Part shown: positions 38,531-47,398 of the stretch, in pieces
How positions within the stretch are numbered: the first letter of the stretch is position 1
Layout of the letters: every line of letters starts with the position of its first letter
IMG/VR virus record: IMGVR_UViG_3300030106_006480
Location: 1-64,000 of that record
Length of the DNA stretch: 64,000 bases
Direction: 5' to 3' (one strand)
From: a virus
Translations under genes and position numbers: made by a program
The notes under the pieces: generated by a model
What the model was told of the DNA's origin: nothing
The model's input: the letters and a program-made list of their open reading frames with translations, nothing else
The model's database searches: none

Positions 38531-38770
38531 GTGGCTAAAAAGAAAGAGCAACCCAAAAAAGAAAAGAAGAAAAAGTTTATCAAAGAGGCTATCAAACGTC
38601 CTGGTACCTTTACAGCTAAAGCTCACAAGAAGGGTATTACTTCTGCTCAGCTGCAACGTAATGTCTTAGATAATCCTGATGATTATGATGAAAAGACTGT
38701 TAAGCAGGCTAATTTAAGAAAAACCTTAGTAGGATTAAATAATAAAAGAAAAACTAAAAAGGATAGCTAA
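38531..38770 (+). CDS. Lys-rich basic protein (79 aa)
   Basis: GTG start, MAKKKEQPKKEKKKKFIKEA then IKRPGTFTAKAHKKGITSAQ. FTAKAHKKGITSAQLQRNVL is a typical small phage core motif. About a third Lys. Likely DNA- or RNA-binding virion component. Overlaps the next start by one base. Confidence 0.65.
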   Translation: MAKKKEQPKKEKKKKFIKEAIKRPGTFTAKAHKKGITSAQLQRNVLDNPDDYDEKTVKQANLRKTLVGLNNKRKTKKDS

Positions 38771-39300
38771 TGGGATTTGATATACGTTTGAGTCGTCCAG
38801 AAGATTACATGGACGATGTGTCTAAATTCTTCCGTAGCCCACGGAGGCATAAAGTTGATTACAAATCTGCTTTTGCTAATAAGGCTTCGGAAGGCGAAGC
38901 ACCTTTTAATACCGGACGTTTGGGTTTTGAAGAATTAACTAAAAAAATGACAAGCCGTAAGTTAACTGAAAACCCTCGGCTTGAGTTTATAGATGAGATG
39001 GGAAATAATAAAGTGTTTGCGGGAATTGGGCGCTTTGATAAAGAAACGGATTATAACTTTGAAATAGGAAAACCTAATACTATTTTAAACTTTACTCAGT
39101 CACCTATATATAATCCTATGTGGGCAGAGACATATAAGATCAGTCCTACTGTTGAGACTAAAGTTGACAATCCAATGCCAAGTGTTCTTAATCCAGATCC
39201 CAATGGTGTTCTTCAAGCTTCTGCGGATACTCGATTGGAAAACGAATTAGAAGGTAACCTTTCAGTTGCTCAAATTCTGAGAGAGGGTAAGGAAGGTTAA
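38770..39300 (+). CDS. Unknown virion protein (176 aa)
   Basis: MGFDIRLSRPEDYMDDVSKF with SPRRHKVDYKSAFANK. N-terminus basic, rest with Asn/Thr-rich loops (NPMPSVLNPDPNGVLQASAD). No recognised fold. Between the 872-aa gene and the 164-aa gene in one transcript. Confidence 0.6.
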   Translation: MGFDIRLSRPEDYMDDVSKFFRSPRRHKVDYKSAFANKASEGEAPFNTGRLGFEELTKKMTSRKLTENPRLEFIDEMGNNKVFAGIGRFDKETDYNFEIGKPNTILNFTQSPIYNPMWAETYKISPTVETKVDNPMPSVLNPDPNGVLQASADTRLENELEGNLSVAQILREGKEG

Positions 39301-39325
39301 AATTAAATATAAATAGATAGATAAG

Positions 39326-39820
39326 ATGCTGGGAACATTAAGACCATTAGCTGGACGCCTTCTCAAATTTGCAGGGGGTGAACAGGCTCGCGGAGTTCTT
39401 CCAGCGGCTGCAATGAGTGGCGGGTTAAACGCTCTTATCACAACCGCTGCAACAGGAGATCCAGTTCGGGGTCTTACCTATGGTGTTGCTGACTTTTTAG
39501 GATCTTATCCAGCAACTCTTGCAGTCCGTGGGTTACGGCCTAAAGGAATGAGACGTGTAGAGGTTATGGATAAAGGTCAAGGTACTGGTAAGTTTACGAA
39601 TGAACCAGTGATTTCTCGTTTAGAACTTCCTGCGAACGTAGCAGCTTCTATTTTTGCTACTGAACTTGTTGCTGCTAATGATCCTACTCTTCATCAGGAT
39701 GCAACGGTTGCACAACAAAATGCACAACGAGCAGCTATTAATTCTGACTTAGCTTTATCCAATGTCTATGCCCCTGGTACGATGTATCAACAGCTAGCAG
39801 GTCAGGGAGTTCTTTACTGA
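39326..39820 (+). CDS. Unknown virion protein with hydrophobic segments (164 aa)
   Basis: MLGTLRPLAGRLLKFAGGEQ then GVLPAAAMSGGLNALITTAA and VADFLGSYPATLAVRGL. Two small hydrophobic helices, Ala/Gly-rich. Looks like a core protein that could cross a membrane at injection. Overlaps the 389-aa start by one base. Confidence 0.6.
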   Translation: MLGTLRPLAGRLLKFAGGEQARGVLPAAAMSGGLNALITTAATGDPVRGLTYGVADFLGSYPATLAVRGLRPKGMRRVEVMDKGQGTGKFTNEPVISRLELPANVAASIFATELVAANDPTLHQDATVAQQNAQRAAINSDLALSNVYAPGTMYQQLAGQGVLY

Positions 39821-40989
39821 TGAACATCTTAAAAGGATTAGGAAAGGCTTATAAGGAAGGTTTTTCTAAATCAGTAGAAAACATGGGTCTTGCAGAAGGA
39901 ATTTCTTCTTCTGGTTATACCCCCCATAGTGCAGTACCAATTGTAGCTAAAGGTGCTTATGGGCAACTTGCACAACAAGGAATTGGTTTTAATACTCCTG
40001 TAAAACTTGTTGGTGCAACCACTGCAAGAGTTATGGCTGACCTTGGGCAAGATGCTACTCGTCATTTATATTGGCGTTATAACCATCCCATGGCAATTTC
40101 AGACAAGGTAGCTGAAAGTGCTTTTGGGGATCAGATGAAAAGATTTAATGCAGCACAGCGTGGGGCGATTAGTTTGGCTACGGTTGGCTTGCCGGTCGGT
40201 GCTTCTTTAGGAACATTTGATATTACCAATGTTGGTGAATTAGGCCGACCCAAAGGTTACGCTCAATCCTATGCAGAAAAGGGTTCGGAAGACCGCAGAG
40301 AAACTTCTCAAGTTGCTCCAGAACTTTTAGAACGATTTGTCCTTGGTCGCCAAGGGCGACCTCTGAAGTTTGAAACAGCTAAAGAAGATATTCCTGATTT
40401 GACAAAAGAAAGGTATTCAAATTATATGAATTACCTTTATAACGATAAAGGATTAGTAGGTGCAGGTCTAATTAAAGGGACAACTGAAAACCTTTATGGA
40501 GAGCCTGAACTGCGTATTGTTGGATTCCCAGTTGGTCTTCAGGCAGCTGGTGCATTGGCTGGTGGGACCCTAGCAGGTCGAGCTGCGCTCAAGACTTTAC
40601 CTAAAAATGTAGTAGAGACTAAAGGTAAGAGTCAGCAAGTAACAAGGCGTGTACCGTTGCCTGCAGGTAGTACGAGAAAGGTAGCAGCGATAGGAGGAGC
40701 TGGAGCACTGGCAGGGGCTGCAGTAGGTAAGTTAATTAACCGCGCTATTGCTACACAGGGTCAATCAGATTTACCTTCAACGCAAGAATATGGAATTACA
40801 TCGAATGAAATCACATCGATGCGTAGTGGAATCACACCAGAACGTACTTTAAATGGTAGTCCAGAAGGTGAACTTGTTATGGCTTCATTGCGTGGGTATG
40901 GGCCTTATCCTCAATTAGAAAAACTTGGTTTAAACACACCTGAAAAATTAGAGCGACGTAGGCAAGAATTAATTGCTTTGTATGATTGA
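39820..40989 (+). CDS. Unknown virion protein with glycine-zipper region (389 aa)
   Basis: MNILKGLGKAYKEGFSKSVE. Residues ~120-135 (AISLATVGLPVGASLG) and VGLQAAGALAGGTLAGRAAL, then VAAIGGAGALAGAAVGKLIN (residues ~288-307) are Gly/Ala zipper segments like those of membrane-penetrating core proteins. C-terminal helix RRQELIALYD. Probable ejection protein. Followed by a promoter-like box. Confidence 0.6.
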   Translation: MNILKGLGKAYKEGFSKSVENMGLAEGISSSGYTPHSAVPIVAKGAYGQLAQQGIGFNTPVKLVGATTARVMADLGQDATRHLYWRYNHPMAISDKVAESAFGDQMKRFNAAQRGAISLATVGLPVGASLGTFDITNVGELGRPKGYAQSYAEKGSEDRRETSQVAPELLERFVLGRQGRPLKFETAKEDIPDLTKERYSNYMNYLYNDKGLVGAGLIKGTTENLYGEPELRIVGFPVGLQAAGALAGGTLAGRAALKTLPKNVVETKGKSQQVTRRVPLPAGSTRKVAAIGGAGALAGAAVGKLINRAIATQGQSDLPSTQEYGITSNEITSMRSGITPERTLNGSPEGELVMASLRGYGPYPQLEKLGLNTPEKLERRRQELIALYD

Positions 40990-41005
40990 AAGAGTTAGTT
41001 ATAAT
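40978..41005 (+). promoter_or_regulatory. Sigma70-like promoter before the 311-aa gene
   Basis: TTGTAT (40978-40983), 16-base spacer, TATAAT (41000-41005); the gene starts at 41041. Good match to the bacterial consensus, with a spacer near 17. Other gaps in the late block hold TATAAA-like boxes without clear -35. Confidence 0.45.
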
Positions 41006-41040
41006 AGAATTTAAGTACTAAAGAATTTATTTTGTAGGAT

Positions 41041-41976
41041 ATGTACCCTTATCAAGTACCGACAAGTTTGGGGGGTGCCAATGTAGGTCTCGCTTCACCG
41101 CTTACTCAGCCTTTAGATCCTTTACTTGGTAGAGGGCAAATGAATTTTCAAAGTGGAGTTAATTTAGCAGGACCGACAGCTGAAGCTGGTGAAGATTTTC
41201 TTCAAAGGATTCTTAAAGCAAATCCAGGTGCAGACCCTAAAAAAATCCAAGAAGCATTAAAAGGTGCAGGTTCTAAGGCAAAAGGAGCACTTAAGGGCGC
41301 AGTAAAACCTATGCCTTTTGCCCAAGCACGTAGCTTTGGTGCTGGTCGTCTTGGTGTTGCAGGCGGTCTTCTTGCAGGTGGTTTAACGGCAGTTGATGCT
41401 CTTCAACAGGGTCGTCCTTTAGAAGCAGCAGTTGGTGGTACTGGTGCAGCCTTAGGAACGATTGGTGGTACCGTTTTAGGAGGAATGGCTGGCGGTCCTG
41501 TCGGAGCTTTTGTTGGCGGCTCTTTAGGAAGTATGCTTGGTGGCCAAGCAGGTACTGCAGCTGAATATATTAAGCGTGATATTACAGGAGATCCTATTCG
41601 TGGAAAGGATGATCTGAAGAATGAAATCGCTAGACAGCAAAAAATTGATGAATTGGAATCTAGCCGTTATCGGAACAATTTAGGGGTTTACACAAGTGCT
41701 GTACAAGACTTACAGCAGTTTAGTAATAACCAAGAATATTTACAGGCTCAACGGATGTTACCGTTGGTTAATAAAATGAAGAACCAAGAATTGGTTCGTC
41801 AACAGGCTCTTCTTGCAAGTCAAACACAATCTGCAGCAATGTTAGGAACACTAGCTACTGCAGGGGCCTTGGCTCAGGGACAGCAAAGGGAAACAGGTGC
41901 GATGATTCGTACCGCAATGACTTCCAACCCTTACGCTGGAGCTGTGCTTCAGGCACCTCAAATTAAGTTTGGTTGA
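41041..41976 (+). CDS. Unknown virion protein with glycine zipper (311 aa)
   Basis: MYPYQVPTSLGGANVGLASP. Gly zipper GGTVLGGMAGGPVGAFVGGS (residues ~141-160), like channel-forming injection proteins, then charged helices (NEIARQQKIDELESSRYRNN) and Gln-rich end. Along with the other zipper proteins it is a candidate for the DNA-ejection channel. Confidence 0.6.
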   Translation: MYPYQVPTSLGGANVGLASPLTQPLDPLLGRGQMNFQSGVNLAGPTAEAGEDFLQRILKANPGADPKKIQEALKGAGSKAKGALKGAVKPMPFAQARSFGAGRLGVAGGLLAGGLTAVDALQQGRPLEAAVGGTGAALGTIGGTVLGGMAGGPVGAFVGGSLGSMLGGQAGTAAEYIKRDITGDPIRGKDDLKNEIARQQKIDELESSRYRNNLGVYTSAVQDLQQFSNNQEYLQAQRMLPLVNKMKNQELVRQQALLASQTQSAAMLGTLATAGALAQGQQRETGAMIRTAMTSNPYAGAVLQAPQIKFG

Positions 41977-41980
41977 TCTT

Positions 41981-42517
41981 ATGGAAATTAATCTTGCTGG
42001 TAATTATGGGGAACTCCTGAAAGATTTTAATCCATTAGGAGAAACTTTTAAGTCTCTTTCAACAGGTGTAGAAGCAGCGGATAATCAAAATTTGACTGAT
42101 CTATATTTTGCTTCAGAAGAAACAAAAACAAAACCTAATCCATTAGATCCTGCAGATAAGCCTAGACCAAACCTAGCAGGCACTGGATCTCTGGCAGATA
42201 TGGTTAGAGTTCTTGGCGAACTAGAAGAAAGAAAAACTAACAGGATGTTTGACCGGCTTCCTGAGTTGCTTGACTACAAAATGAAATTAGCCAGGTATAT
42301 GCAACAAATTGGCAAGGAATCTGTAGAGGTTGCTTATCAAAACCGTTTTGCATATGACAGAGCACCTCAAATGGTTGTTGATGCTTTGGCAAAACGTAAT
42401 ACATTTTTGCCTGAGATTGTTGCGTCACCTTTCCAATACACTGGTGGGGCTAGAGCATTAACAGCAGGCATGAGTGCCCGCGCTGGTCGTTCCGCTTATC
42501 CAACGAGGTTAACATAA
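41981..42517 (+). CDS. Unknown virion protein (178 aa)
   Basis: ATG 41981 (MEINLAGNYGELLKDFNPLG), upstream TTG at 41969 less likely. Helical centre (LAGTGSLADMVRVLGELEER) and Tyr/Arg-rich end (AGRSAYPTRLT). No motif. Overlaps the next start by one base. Confidence 0.6.
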   Translation: MEINLAGNYGELLKDFNPLGETFKSLSTGVEAADNQNLTDLYFASEETKTKPNPLDPADKPRPNLAGTGSLADMVRVLGELEERKTNRMFDRLPELLDYKMKLARYMQQIGKESVEVAYQNRFAYDRAPQMVVDALAKRNTFLPEIVASPFQYTGGARALTAGMSARAGRSAYPTRLT

Positions 42518-42987
42518 TGGAATTTACATCCCCGCTCACAGGAATAGATTATTCTTATTCACAGTTTCCTGCTGATTTTGATCCTGGGTTTGATATTGAT
42601 ATTAAAACAGGCCCTCTTGGTGGAGATGGAATAGATTTTGGTGCTTTGTTTAAACCAGCACAAACACAACCAAGACAACAAAATACATATAATTTAATCA
42701 GTCCCCAAGCGGCCTTAGGATTAGCAACTAATCTTGGAGCCCTGGGTGCTCGTAATCAACAAATGAGTGCAATGGATGCTAGGCGAGTAGCTCTTGCTGA
42801 TACGGCTTCTCAACAAGGCGCTTCTCTTGCCGGTGCTGCATTTATGAATGCATTAGATCGACAAGCACTTAATGATGTAACTGCCATGGATCTTGGTCCC
42901 CGTGGGCGTCAGTTATTCGCAAGAAAAGTACGCTCCAATACCCCTGGATCCGCGTACCAAAAGTTAGTGGCAGGTAGATTTGCATGA
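42517..42987 (+). CDS. Unknown virion protein (156 aa)
   Basis: MEFTSPLTGIDYSYSQFPAD then DFDPGFDIDIKTGPLGGDGI. Acidic-aromatic N-terminus, then helical (LGLATNLGALGARNQQMSAM) and basic C-terminus (ARKVRSNTPGSAYQKLVAG). A structural component by style. Confidence 0.55.
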   Translation: MEFTSPLTGIDYSYSQFPADFDPGFDIDIKTGPLGGDGIDFGALFKPAQTQPRQQNTYNLISPQAALGLATNLGALGARNQQMSAMDARRVALADTASQQGASLAGAAFMNALDRQALNDVTAMDLGPRGRQLFARKVRSNTPGSAYQKLVAGRFA

Positions 42988-43027
42988 TACATACCACTGT
43001 TAAAATAAAAAATAACGAGGGGTAAAA

Positions 43028-43756
43028 ATGGGTTTTTTTGATGGTATAGGAGACTTTCTTGGTGATATAGGGAAAAAAGCACTTCCCGCAGTAGCTGGTG
43101 CAGCAGCTAGTGCTATTCCTGGTGTTGGTCCATTCGTTGCTCCGCTTGCTGCAGGTGCAACAAATGCATTGCTTGGCGGTGGAAGCAGCGGAGGCGGAGG
43201 CGGCGGTCAGGTAGCAGGTCGTTACATGCAGACAATGCAACCTAGTTTTCAAGATTATCCAAGAACTAGTTATAAAGATTTCATGACAGGAGATCTTGAT
43301 AAAGACGATTATAAAGACTTTAAAGACGATTTATCAGCAGGCGTTAGATCGGGTCAATTCAGTCCTTTTGAAGCTTACAGTATGGCTGTTGAAGCTAGAG
43401 GTAGGCCCTCTTCATTCTCTTCAAGCTTCTTAGATTACACGCCTTCTGATCAAGTGGGTTACGGTGCAGTAAAAGAAGCAGCAAAAATGTATGGTCAAAA
43501 CTTAAGCGATAAACAACAAGATAAACTATTTGAACGTGCTCTTGCTTCTGGAGCACGAGACTTTGGATCGATTATGGACTTCGCTCAAAGTTCTATTGGA
43601 TTAGATCCTAAATATCGTAATTATGGTCCTTTGATGAGAGAGCAAGAATTAGCCCAGGTGTATTATGGAAATATGATTCAGAATCCTACTGATCCGGGAC
43701 TTAAAACTAATAAATACAGTTATAGAACTCCCACTGGTTTTCTTGCTTCTTCTTAA
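43028..43756 (+). CDS. Unknown virion protein, hydrophobic N-terminus (242 aa)
   Basis: MGFFDGIGDFLGDIGKKALP then AVAGAAASAIPGVGPFVAPL and AAGATNALLGGGSSGGGGGG. N-terminal ~55 residues are a small hydrophobic helix pair with a Gly-rich linker, the rest an acidic soluble domain (KDDYKDFKDDLSAG). Similar to short membrane-active core proteins. Well-placed Shine-Dalgarno (ACGAGGGG) before the start. Confidence 0.65.
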   Translation: MGFFDGIGDFLGDIGKKALPAVAGAAASAIPGVGPFVAPLAAGATNALLGGGSSGGGGGGQVAGRYMQTMQPSFQDYPRTSYKDFMTGDLDKDDYKDFKDDLSAGVRSGQFSPFEAYSMAVEARGRPSSFSSSFLDYTPSDQVGYGAVKEAAKMYGQNLSDKQQDKLFERALASGARDFGSIMDFAQSSIGLDPKYRNYGPLMREQELAQVYYGNMIQNPTDPGLKTNKYSYRTPTGFLASS

Positions 43757-43758
43757 AA

Positions 43759-44247
43759 ATGTCTATTCCTAATTATGATGATTTTATAGAATCAAGAGTG
43801 CGGATGGCCAAGCCATCTGCACGTAACGCTTATACATATCAAAAAGCTACTCAAGAATTTTTAAGTAAATACTTTGATGGTAAAGACTCTTCTGATAGCA
43901 AGAAGAGAGATGATGACAGGGATATAGATAGAGATAGAGATAGGGATAGGGATAGGAATAGGGATAGGGATAGGGACCGAAATCGGAATAACAATGATAA
44001 TGATAGAGATCAGGAAAAAATAGACAGACGGAGAGAGAAACGTGAACGAGAGCAAAAAGAGCAATTTGAAAATGAAATGTCAGAAGGGAAAACTCTCACT
44101 GAAATACAACATGAACATGAGTTCAATTTATTAACTCATAGGGCAGGGATTGCCAAAGAGATTTTGGCACTTGAAAATCATTACCAAAGAGAAAAAAATG
44201 AATTGAACACAATAGTTGGACTATTGGGAGGGATTTGGAACTCATAA
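43759..44247 (+). CDS. Protein with Arg-Asp repeat tract (162 aa)
   Basis: MSIPNYDDFIESRVRMAKPS. Residues ~45-81 are an Arg/Asp repeat (DIDRDRDRDRDRNRDRDRDR) encoded by a GATAGG-type hexamer repeat (about 43918-43986). After it, a helical charged region (EKREREQKEQFENEMSEG). The repeat may be unstable. Function unknown. Confidence 0.6.
   Translation: MSIPNYDDFIESRVRMAKPSARNAYTYQKATQEFLSKYFDGKDSSDSKKRDDDRDIDRDRDRDRDRNRDRDRDRNRNNNDNDRDQEKIDRRREKREREQKEQFENEMSEGKTLTEIQHEHEFNLLTHRAGIAKEILALENHYQREKNELNTIVGLLGGIWNS
43918..43986 (+). repeat. Hexanucleotide microsatellite (GATAGG-like) inside a gene
   Basis: Ten or so copies of GATAGA/GATAGG/GAATAGG with small variation, encoding alternate Asp-Arg pairs. 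A site for slipped-strand length change. Confidence 0.75.
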
Positions 44248-44296
44248 GTATTGTATAGTTTAAAATATGTAAAGAAGATTCCATTAATCATTCATC

Positions 44297-44548
44297 ATGA
44301 CTCCAAAAGAGTATAGAGAGCGACTTAAGGCGATTAATAAAGATAAGTCCCTTAGTAAAGAACAGAAGCAGAGGCTGAAGGAAGAGTTAGCACAAGCTTT
44401 CTACGGTCCCAAAGCTGACTTGGGCCAATTCAATGAACTTCTTGGCAAGCTTGAAGGTTCTAAAATGAAGCAACAGCGTCAAAGATCTGTTGAAGGTCGC
44501 CGTGACATCTTTGCAGGTGGCTTAGCTTCCATGATGACTAACTTCTGA
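44297..44548 (+). CDS. Small helical protein (83 aa)
   Basis: MTPKEYRERLKAINKDKSLS, KEQKQRLKEELAQAFYGPKA, then a Gly-rich end (GRRDIFAGGLASMMTNF). Coiled-coil style, charged. Late virion-like. Function unknown. Confidence 0.6.
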   Translation: MTPKEYRERLKAINKDKSLSKEQKQRLKEELAQAFYGPKADLGQFNELLGKLEGSKMKQQRQRSVEGRRDIFAGGLASMMTNF

Positions 44549-44597
44549 TCAACTGAAGTAAATCAAAAATACTGCTGGATTTTAAATTTTTCTTGTC

Positions 44598-44894
44598 ATG
44601 CTTGATCCTACTGATAAAGATAAAAAGAAAGATCAAGATGGAGATACGTTTAGTATCACCTCTGTAGATAAAGACAAGGATAAATTTACCACTCAATCTA
44701 ATCCAGCAGAAGATGATGATTACTTTGATATTGATAAGTACAGGGCTGCTGCTCAAGTAGCTTATGATTTCGGTAAACTACGTGAACAAGATCGTGGGGA
44801 TGAAGTCAGAAAAACAGCAGCCCAACAAGATGCTTTCAGAAAGCAAGACGAAGCCAGGGACGCCAAGCAAGCAGCTAAAGCGTACAAGTTCTGA
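44598..44894 (+). CDS. Acidic/basic protein with AAK tail (98 aa)
   Basis: MLDPTDKDKKKDQDGDTFSI; acidic middle (EDDDYFDIDKYRAAAQVAYD); C-terminus ARDAKQAAKAYKF, part of a group of proteins sharing a KxAxKAxxYK tail (see findings). Overlaps the 45393 gene in another frame by 131 bases. Confidence 0.6.
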   Translation: MLDPTDKDKKKDQDGDTFSITSVDKDKDKFTTQSNPAEDDDYFDIDKYRAAAQVAYDFGKLREQDRGDEVRKTAAQQDAFRKQDEARDAKQAAKAYKF

Positions 44895-45393
44895 TATTGA
44901 TATCCAGGTCTTTGAGCATTGGCTTGAAAGCCTGGATGAACCAACTAGAGAATCTTTTCTTTCTTTTGCTAAAGAAACTTTTTCTGCTATTCAGGCATAT
45001 CTTTATTGCCGCTTCTTGGGATATGCAGGAAGTATTATTTGCGTAGAAAAATGGATAAAAGAAAACTATACGAAGCCTGATCATCTTAAAATTTTATTAG
45101 ATGAAATTGAGGAAATGAAAGAAGACATTAGGAAGCTTAGAGAAGATATTGAAAACTTTGCGGTAAAACGTGATGTGGGGGTATCTAGAATTGCAGCAAT
45201 GCAAAAGGAATTAAGAAGTACAATTGGTCAAGTGGATAGTTTCATGTCTTCTAAAGATAGAAAAGGATTACTAATGGCAGGAGCAGATCGTGCAATTAGA
45301 GAAATTACAAATATCTTTAAAGATGATCCAATTGAAGGACCTTTACAAGAAGCAGGAATGTCTGTATGGGCTAGAATGCAGTTTGAAGATTAA
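44764..45393 (+). CDS. Unknown coiled-coil protein (up to 209 aa, start uncertain)
   Basis: ATG at 44764 overlaps the previous gene by 131 bases. Internal ATGs at 44800 and 44830 would still overlap. The conserved-looking body starts after the previous stop (DIDIQVFEHWLESLDEPTRE) where no ATG is present in frame. Helical, with FIMKEDIRKLREDIENFAV-like heptads (about residues 118-150). Possibly translated from a start within the previous gene or by frameshift. Confidence 0.6.
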   Translation: MISVNYVNKIVGMKSEKQQPNKMLSESKTKPGTPSKQLKRTSSDIDIQVFEHWLESLDEPTRESFLSFAKETFSAIQAYLYCRFLGYAGSIICVEKWIKENYTKPDHLKILLDEIEEMKEDIRKLREDIENFAVKRDVGVSRIAAMQKELRSTIGQVDSFMSSKDRKGLLMAGADRAIREITNIFKDDPIEGPLQEAGMSVWARMQFED

Positions 45394-45398
45394 TTATC

Positions 45399-45590
45399 AT
45401 GAATTTAGATCCTTACCAGATGACATCGATGCTTGGACAATTAGGAGATAATAGGGAGTTTGATTTGCAATCTCTAAGCCAAGTGGCTAATCCAGATGCA
45501 GATCCAGCCATGTTTCAAGAACTGTTGAATCGTACATCACCTGATGTTGCCCCCATGGTTGAAGAAGAAATTGATGAGGATATGGAGTAA
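45399..45590 (+). CDS. Small acidic protein (63 aa)
   Basis: MNLDPYQMTSMLGQLGDNRE then FDLQSLSQVANPDADPAMFQ, ending APMVEEEIDEDME. Overlaps the 80-aa start by one base. Function unknown. Confidence 0.6.
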   Translation: MNLDPYQMTSMLGQLGDNREFDLQSLSQVANPDADPAMFQELLNRTSPDVAPMVEEEIDEDME

Positions 45591-45832
45591 TGGCTAAGAA
45601 GAAAAAGATGCCGCCCGAAATGGTAGAGTATTTTAAAAATAAAAATAAAAAGAAAGAAGATGGTTCAGAAATGAACGATAAAGAAAAGCGTAAAGATGCA
45701 ATTAAGAATACAGATAAAAAAGTAGCTCCTGAAAAAGATATTAAAAAGCAAAGTAAAGAAGATAAGCTAGCTCTTCTTGAAAAAGCACGTAAAGCCAAGA
45801 AAGCTGCAAAAACTTATAAAAATAAAAAATGA
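45590..45832 (+). CDS. Lys-rich protein with AAK tail (80 aa)
   Basis: MAKKKKMPPEMVEYFKNKNK, then EDKLALLEKARKAKKAAKTY ending KNKK. Very basic; the tail KARKAKKAAKTYKNKK is close to the tail of the 69-aa protein at 49149 and others. Likely binds DNA in the virion. Confidence 0.65.
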   Translation: MAKKKKMPPEMVEYFKNKNKKKEDGSEMNDKEKRKDAIKNTDKKVAPEKDIKKQSKEDKLALLEKARKAKKAAKTYKNKK

Positions 45833-45871
45833 GGATATCGAGTACTATCTATTTAGTATTAGAAGTATAAA

Positions 45872-47398
45872 GTGCCTTCACATCTTCATTTAGCTTATAG
45901 ACGCAACGCTCAAGCCGCTGCAAAAAAACATCGGCTTAGAAAAAGCGGTAAAGAAGAGTTATTTGAAAGGGCAAGAGAAGATTTTGGGTTTTTCTGTGAA
46001 TATGTTGCAGGCAAACCTCCTGCAGAACATCATAAGGAATGGCATCGTCAATTAGTAACAAATGAAGCTAGTTCGTGCTTATTGAAAATTGCTGGACCTA
46101 ATGTTGATTTACTTGGTCCTAGGGGATCAGCCAAATCAACTGTGCTAGGTCTTTTTACTGCTTGGGCCATTGGTATTCATACTGCAGCCAAGAAGCCCTT
46201 ACAGATTCTTTACTTGTCTTATACGGTTGATATTGCACGTTCAAAATCAGCAACAATTAAACGTATTATTGAATCAAAAAAATATCAACAAGTTTTTCCT
46301 ACAGTAAAGCTACTTAAAAATGTAACGAGTAACGAGTACTGGTCTATTGACCATAAGTTTGCTGGTATTGATACAACAGGTGAAGAACAATTCACATTGT
46401 GTGCTGCTGGCTTAAAAGGTTCGGTTACTTCAAAGCGTTCTCAACTCGTTATTATTGATGACCCTATTAAGTCAGCTACAGATATCGCGAATCCAGATAT
46501 TCGCAAAATGATGGAAGAAAATTGGAATGCAGTGATCGCTCCAACTATGTTTGAAGGGGGTAGAGCAATTTGTTTAGGCACTCGCTTTAGGCATGATGAT
46601 ATACATACGACAACGTTTTGTCCAAATAATAATTGGAATCAGATTGTTTTATCTGCAATAAAGAATAATGAAGAAACGGGAGAAGAAGAATCATACTGGC
46701 CTTCCATGTGGTCACTTGATTACTTAAAAGAAAAGAAACGACAGGCCCCTGTGGCGTTTAGTTTTCAATATATGAATCAAGTTTTAAGACAGAGTGAATT
46801 GTCTTTAGCTCCAGAGTTATTAGTCAAAGCTGAAATTGCAACTGAATTTGACACCCTTGGTATAGGTGTTGACTTATCTGCAGGAACAAAAGAAAAAAAT
46901 GACTATACCGTAATGGTTTTAGGTGGCCGTATAGGAGACAAAATTCATATCATTGATTACAGGCGACTACGTGTAATGGGTAATTTAGAGAAGTTAGATG
47001 CAATGAAAGAATTAATGAATGATTGGTCAATCATAGGAAGACAACAGGATGGTACTTATTTCCCAACGTATTCAACATGTGATGTTTGGTCTGAAGCTGT
47101 ACAATATCAAGCTTCTTTAGAAGCAGACTTTAAACGAATATGTTTAAATCAAGAAGGGCTTTATAATTTAATTTGGCATCCTGTAAAAGGATTCCGTGCT
47201 GATAAGCTTGCACGCTTCAGAGGTATTATGGGAATGTTTGAAGACCGTAAAATAGTATTTAACAGGTACAGAAATTTCACTGCAATGTTTGAAGAGCTAA
47301 CTAATTTTGGAGTTAGTAGCCATGATGACTGCGTAGATGCTTTAGTTTGGCTTGTTAATGGTCTTAGTCGCAAAGGCAAACTTCAAGTTGATTACTAA
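45872..47398 (+). CDS. terL: Terminase large subunit
   Basis: GTG start; 508 aa. ATPase: Walker A LLGPRGSAKST (80-90), Walker B LVIIDDP (192-198). Nuclease: GVDLSAG (about residue 332) and DCVDALVWLVNGLSR near the C-terminus. It packages DNA into procapsids through the portal. No obvious small terminase gene nearby. The next gene (74 aa) shares one base with it. Confidence 0.92.
   Translation: MPSHLHLAYRRNAQAAAKKHRLRKSGKEELFERAREDFGFFCEYVAGKPPAEHHKEWHRQLVTNEASSCLLKIAGPNVDLLGPRGSAKSTVLGLFTAWAIGIHTAAKKPLQILYLSYTVDIARSKSATIKRIIESKKYQQVFPTVKLLKNVTSNEYWSIDHKFAGIDTTGEEQFTLCAAGLKGSVTSKRSQLVIIDDPIKSATDIANPDIRKMMEENWNAVIAPTMFEGGRAICLGTRFRHDDIHTTTFCPNNNWNQIVLSAIKNNEETGEEESYWPSMWSLDYLKEKKRQAPVAFSFQYMNQVLRQSELSLAPELLVKAEIATEFDTLGIGVDLSAGTKEKNDYTVMVLGGRIGDKIHIIDYRRLRVMGNLEKLDAMKELMNDWSIIGRQQDGTYFPTYSTCDVWSEAVQYQASLEADFKRICLNQEGLYNLIWHPVKGFRADKLARFRGIMGMFEDRKIVFNRYRNFTAMFEELTNFGVSSHDDCVDALVWLVNGLSRKGKLQVDY

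Noticed and set aside
43861-44064. Antisense Ile/Pro-rich frame
   Set aside because: It is the reverse of the Arg-Asp hexamer repeat, a shadow.
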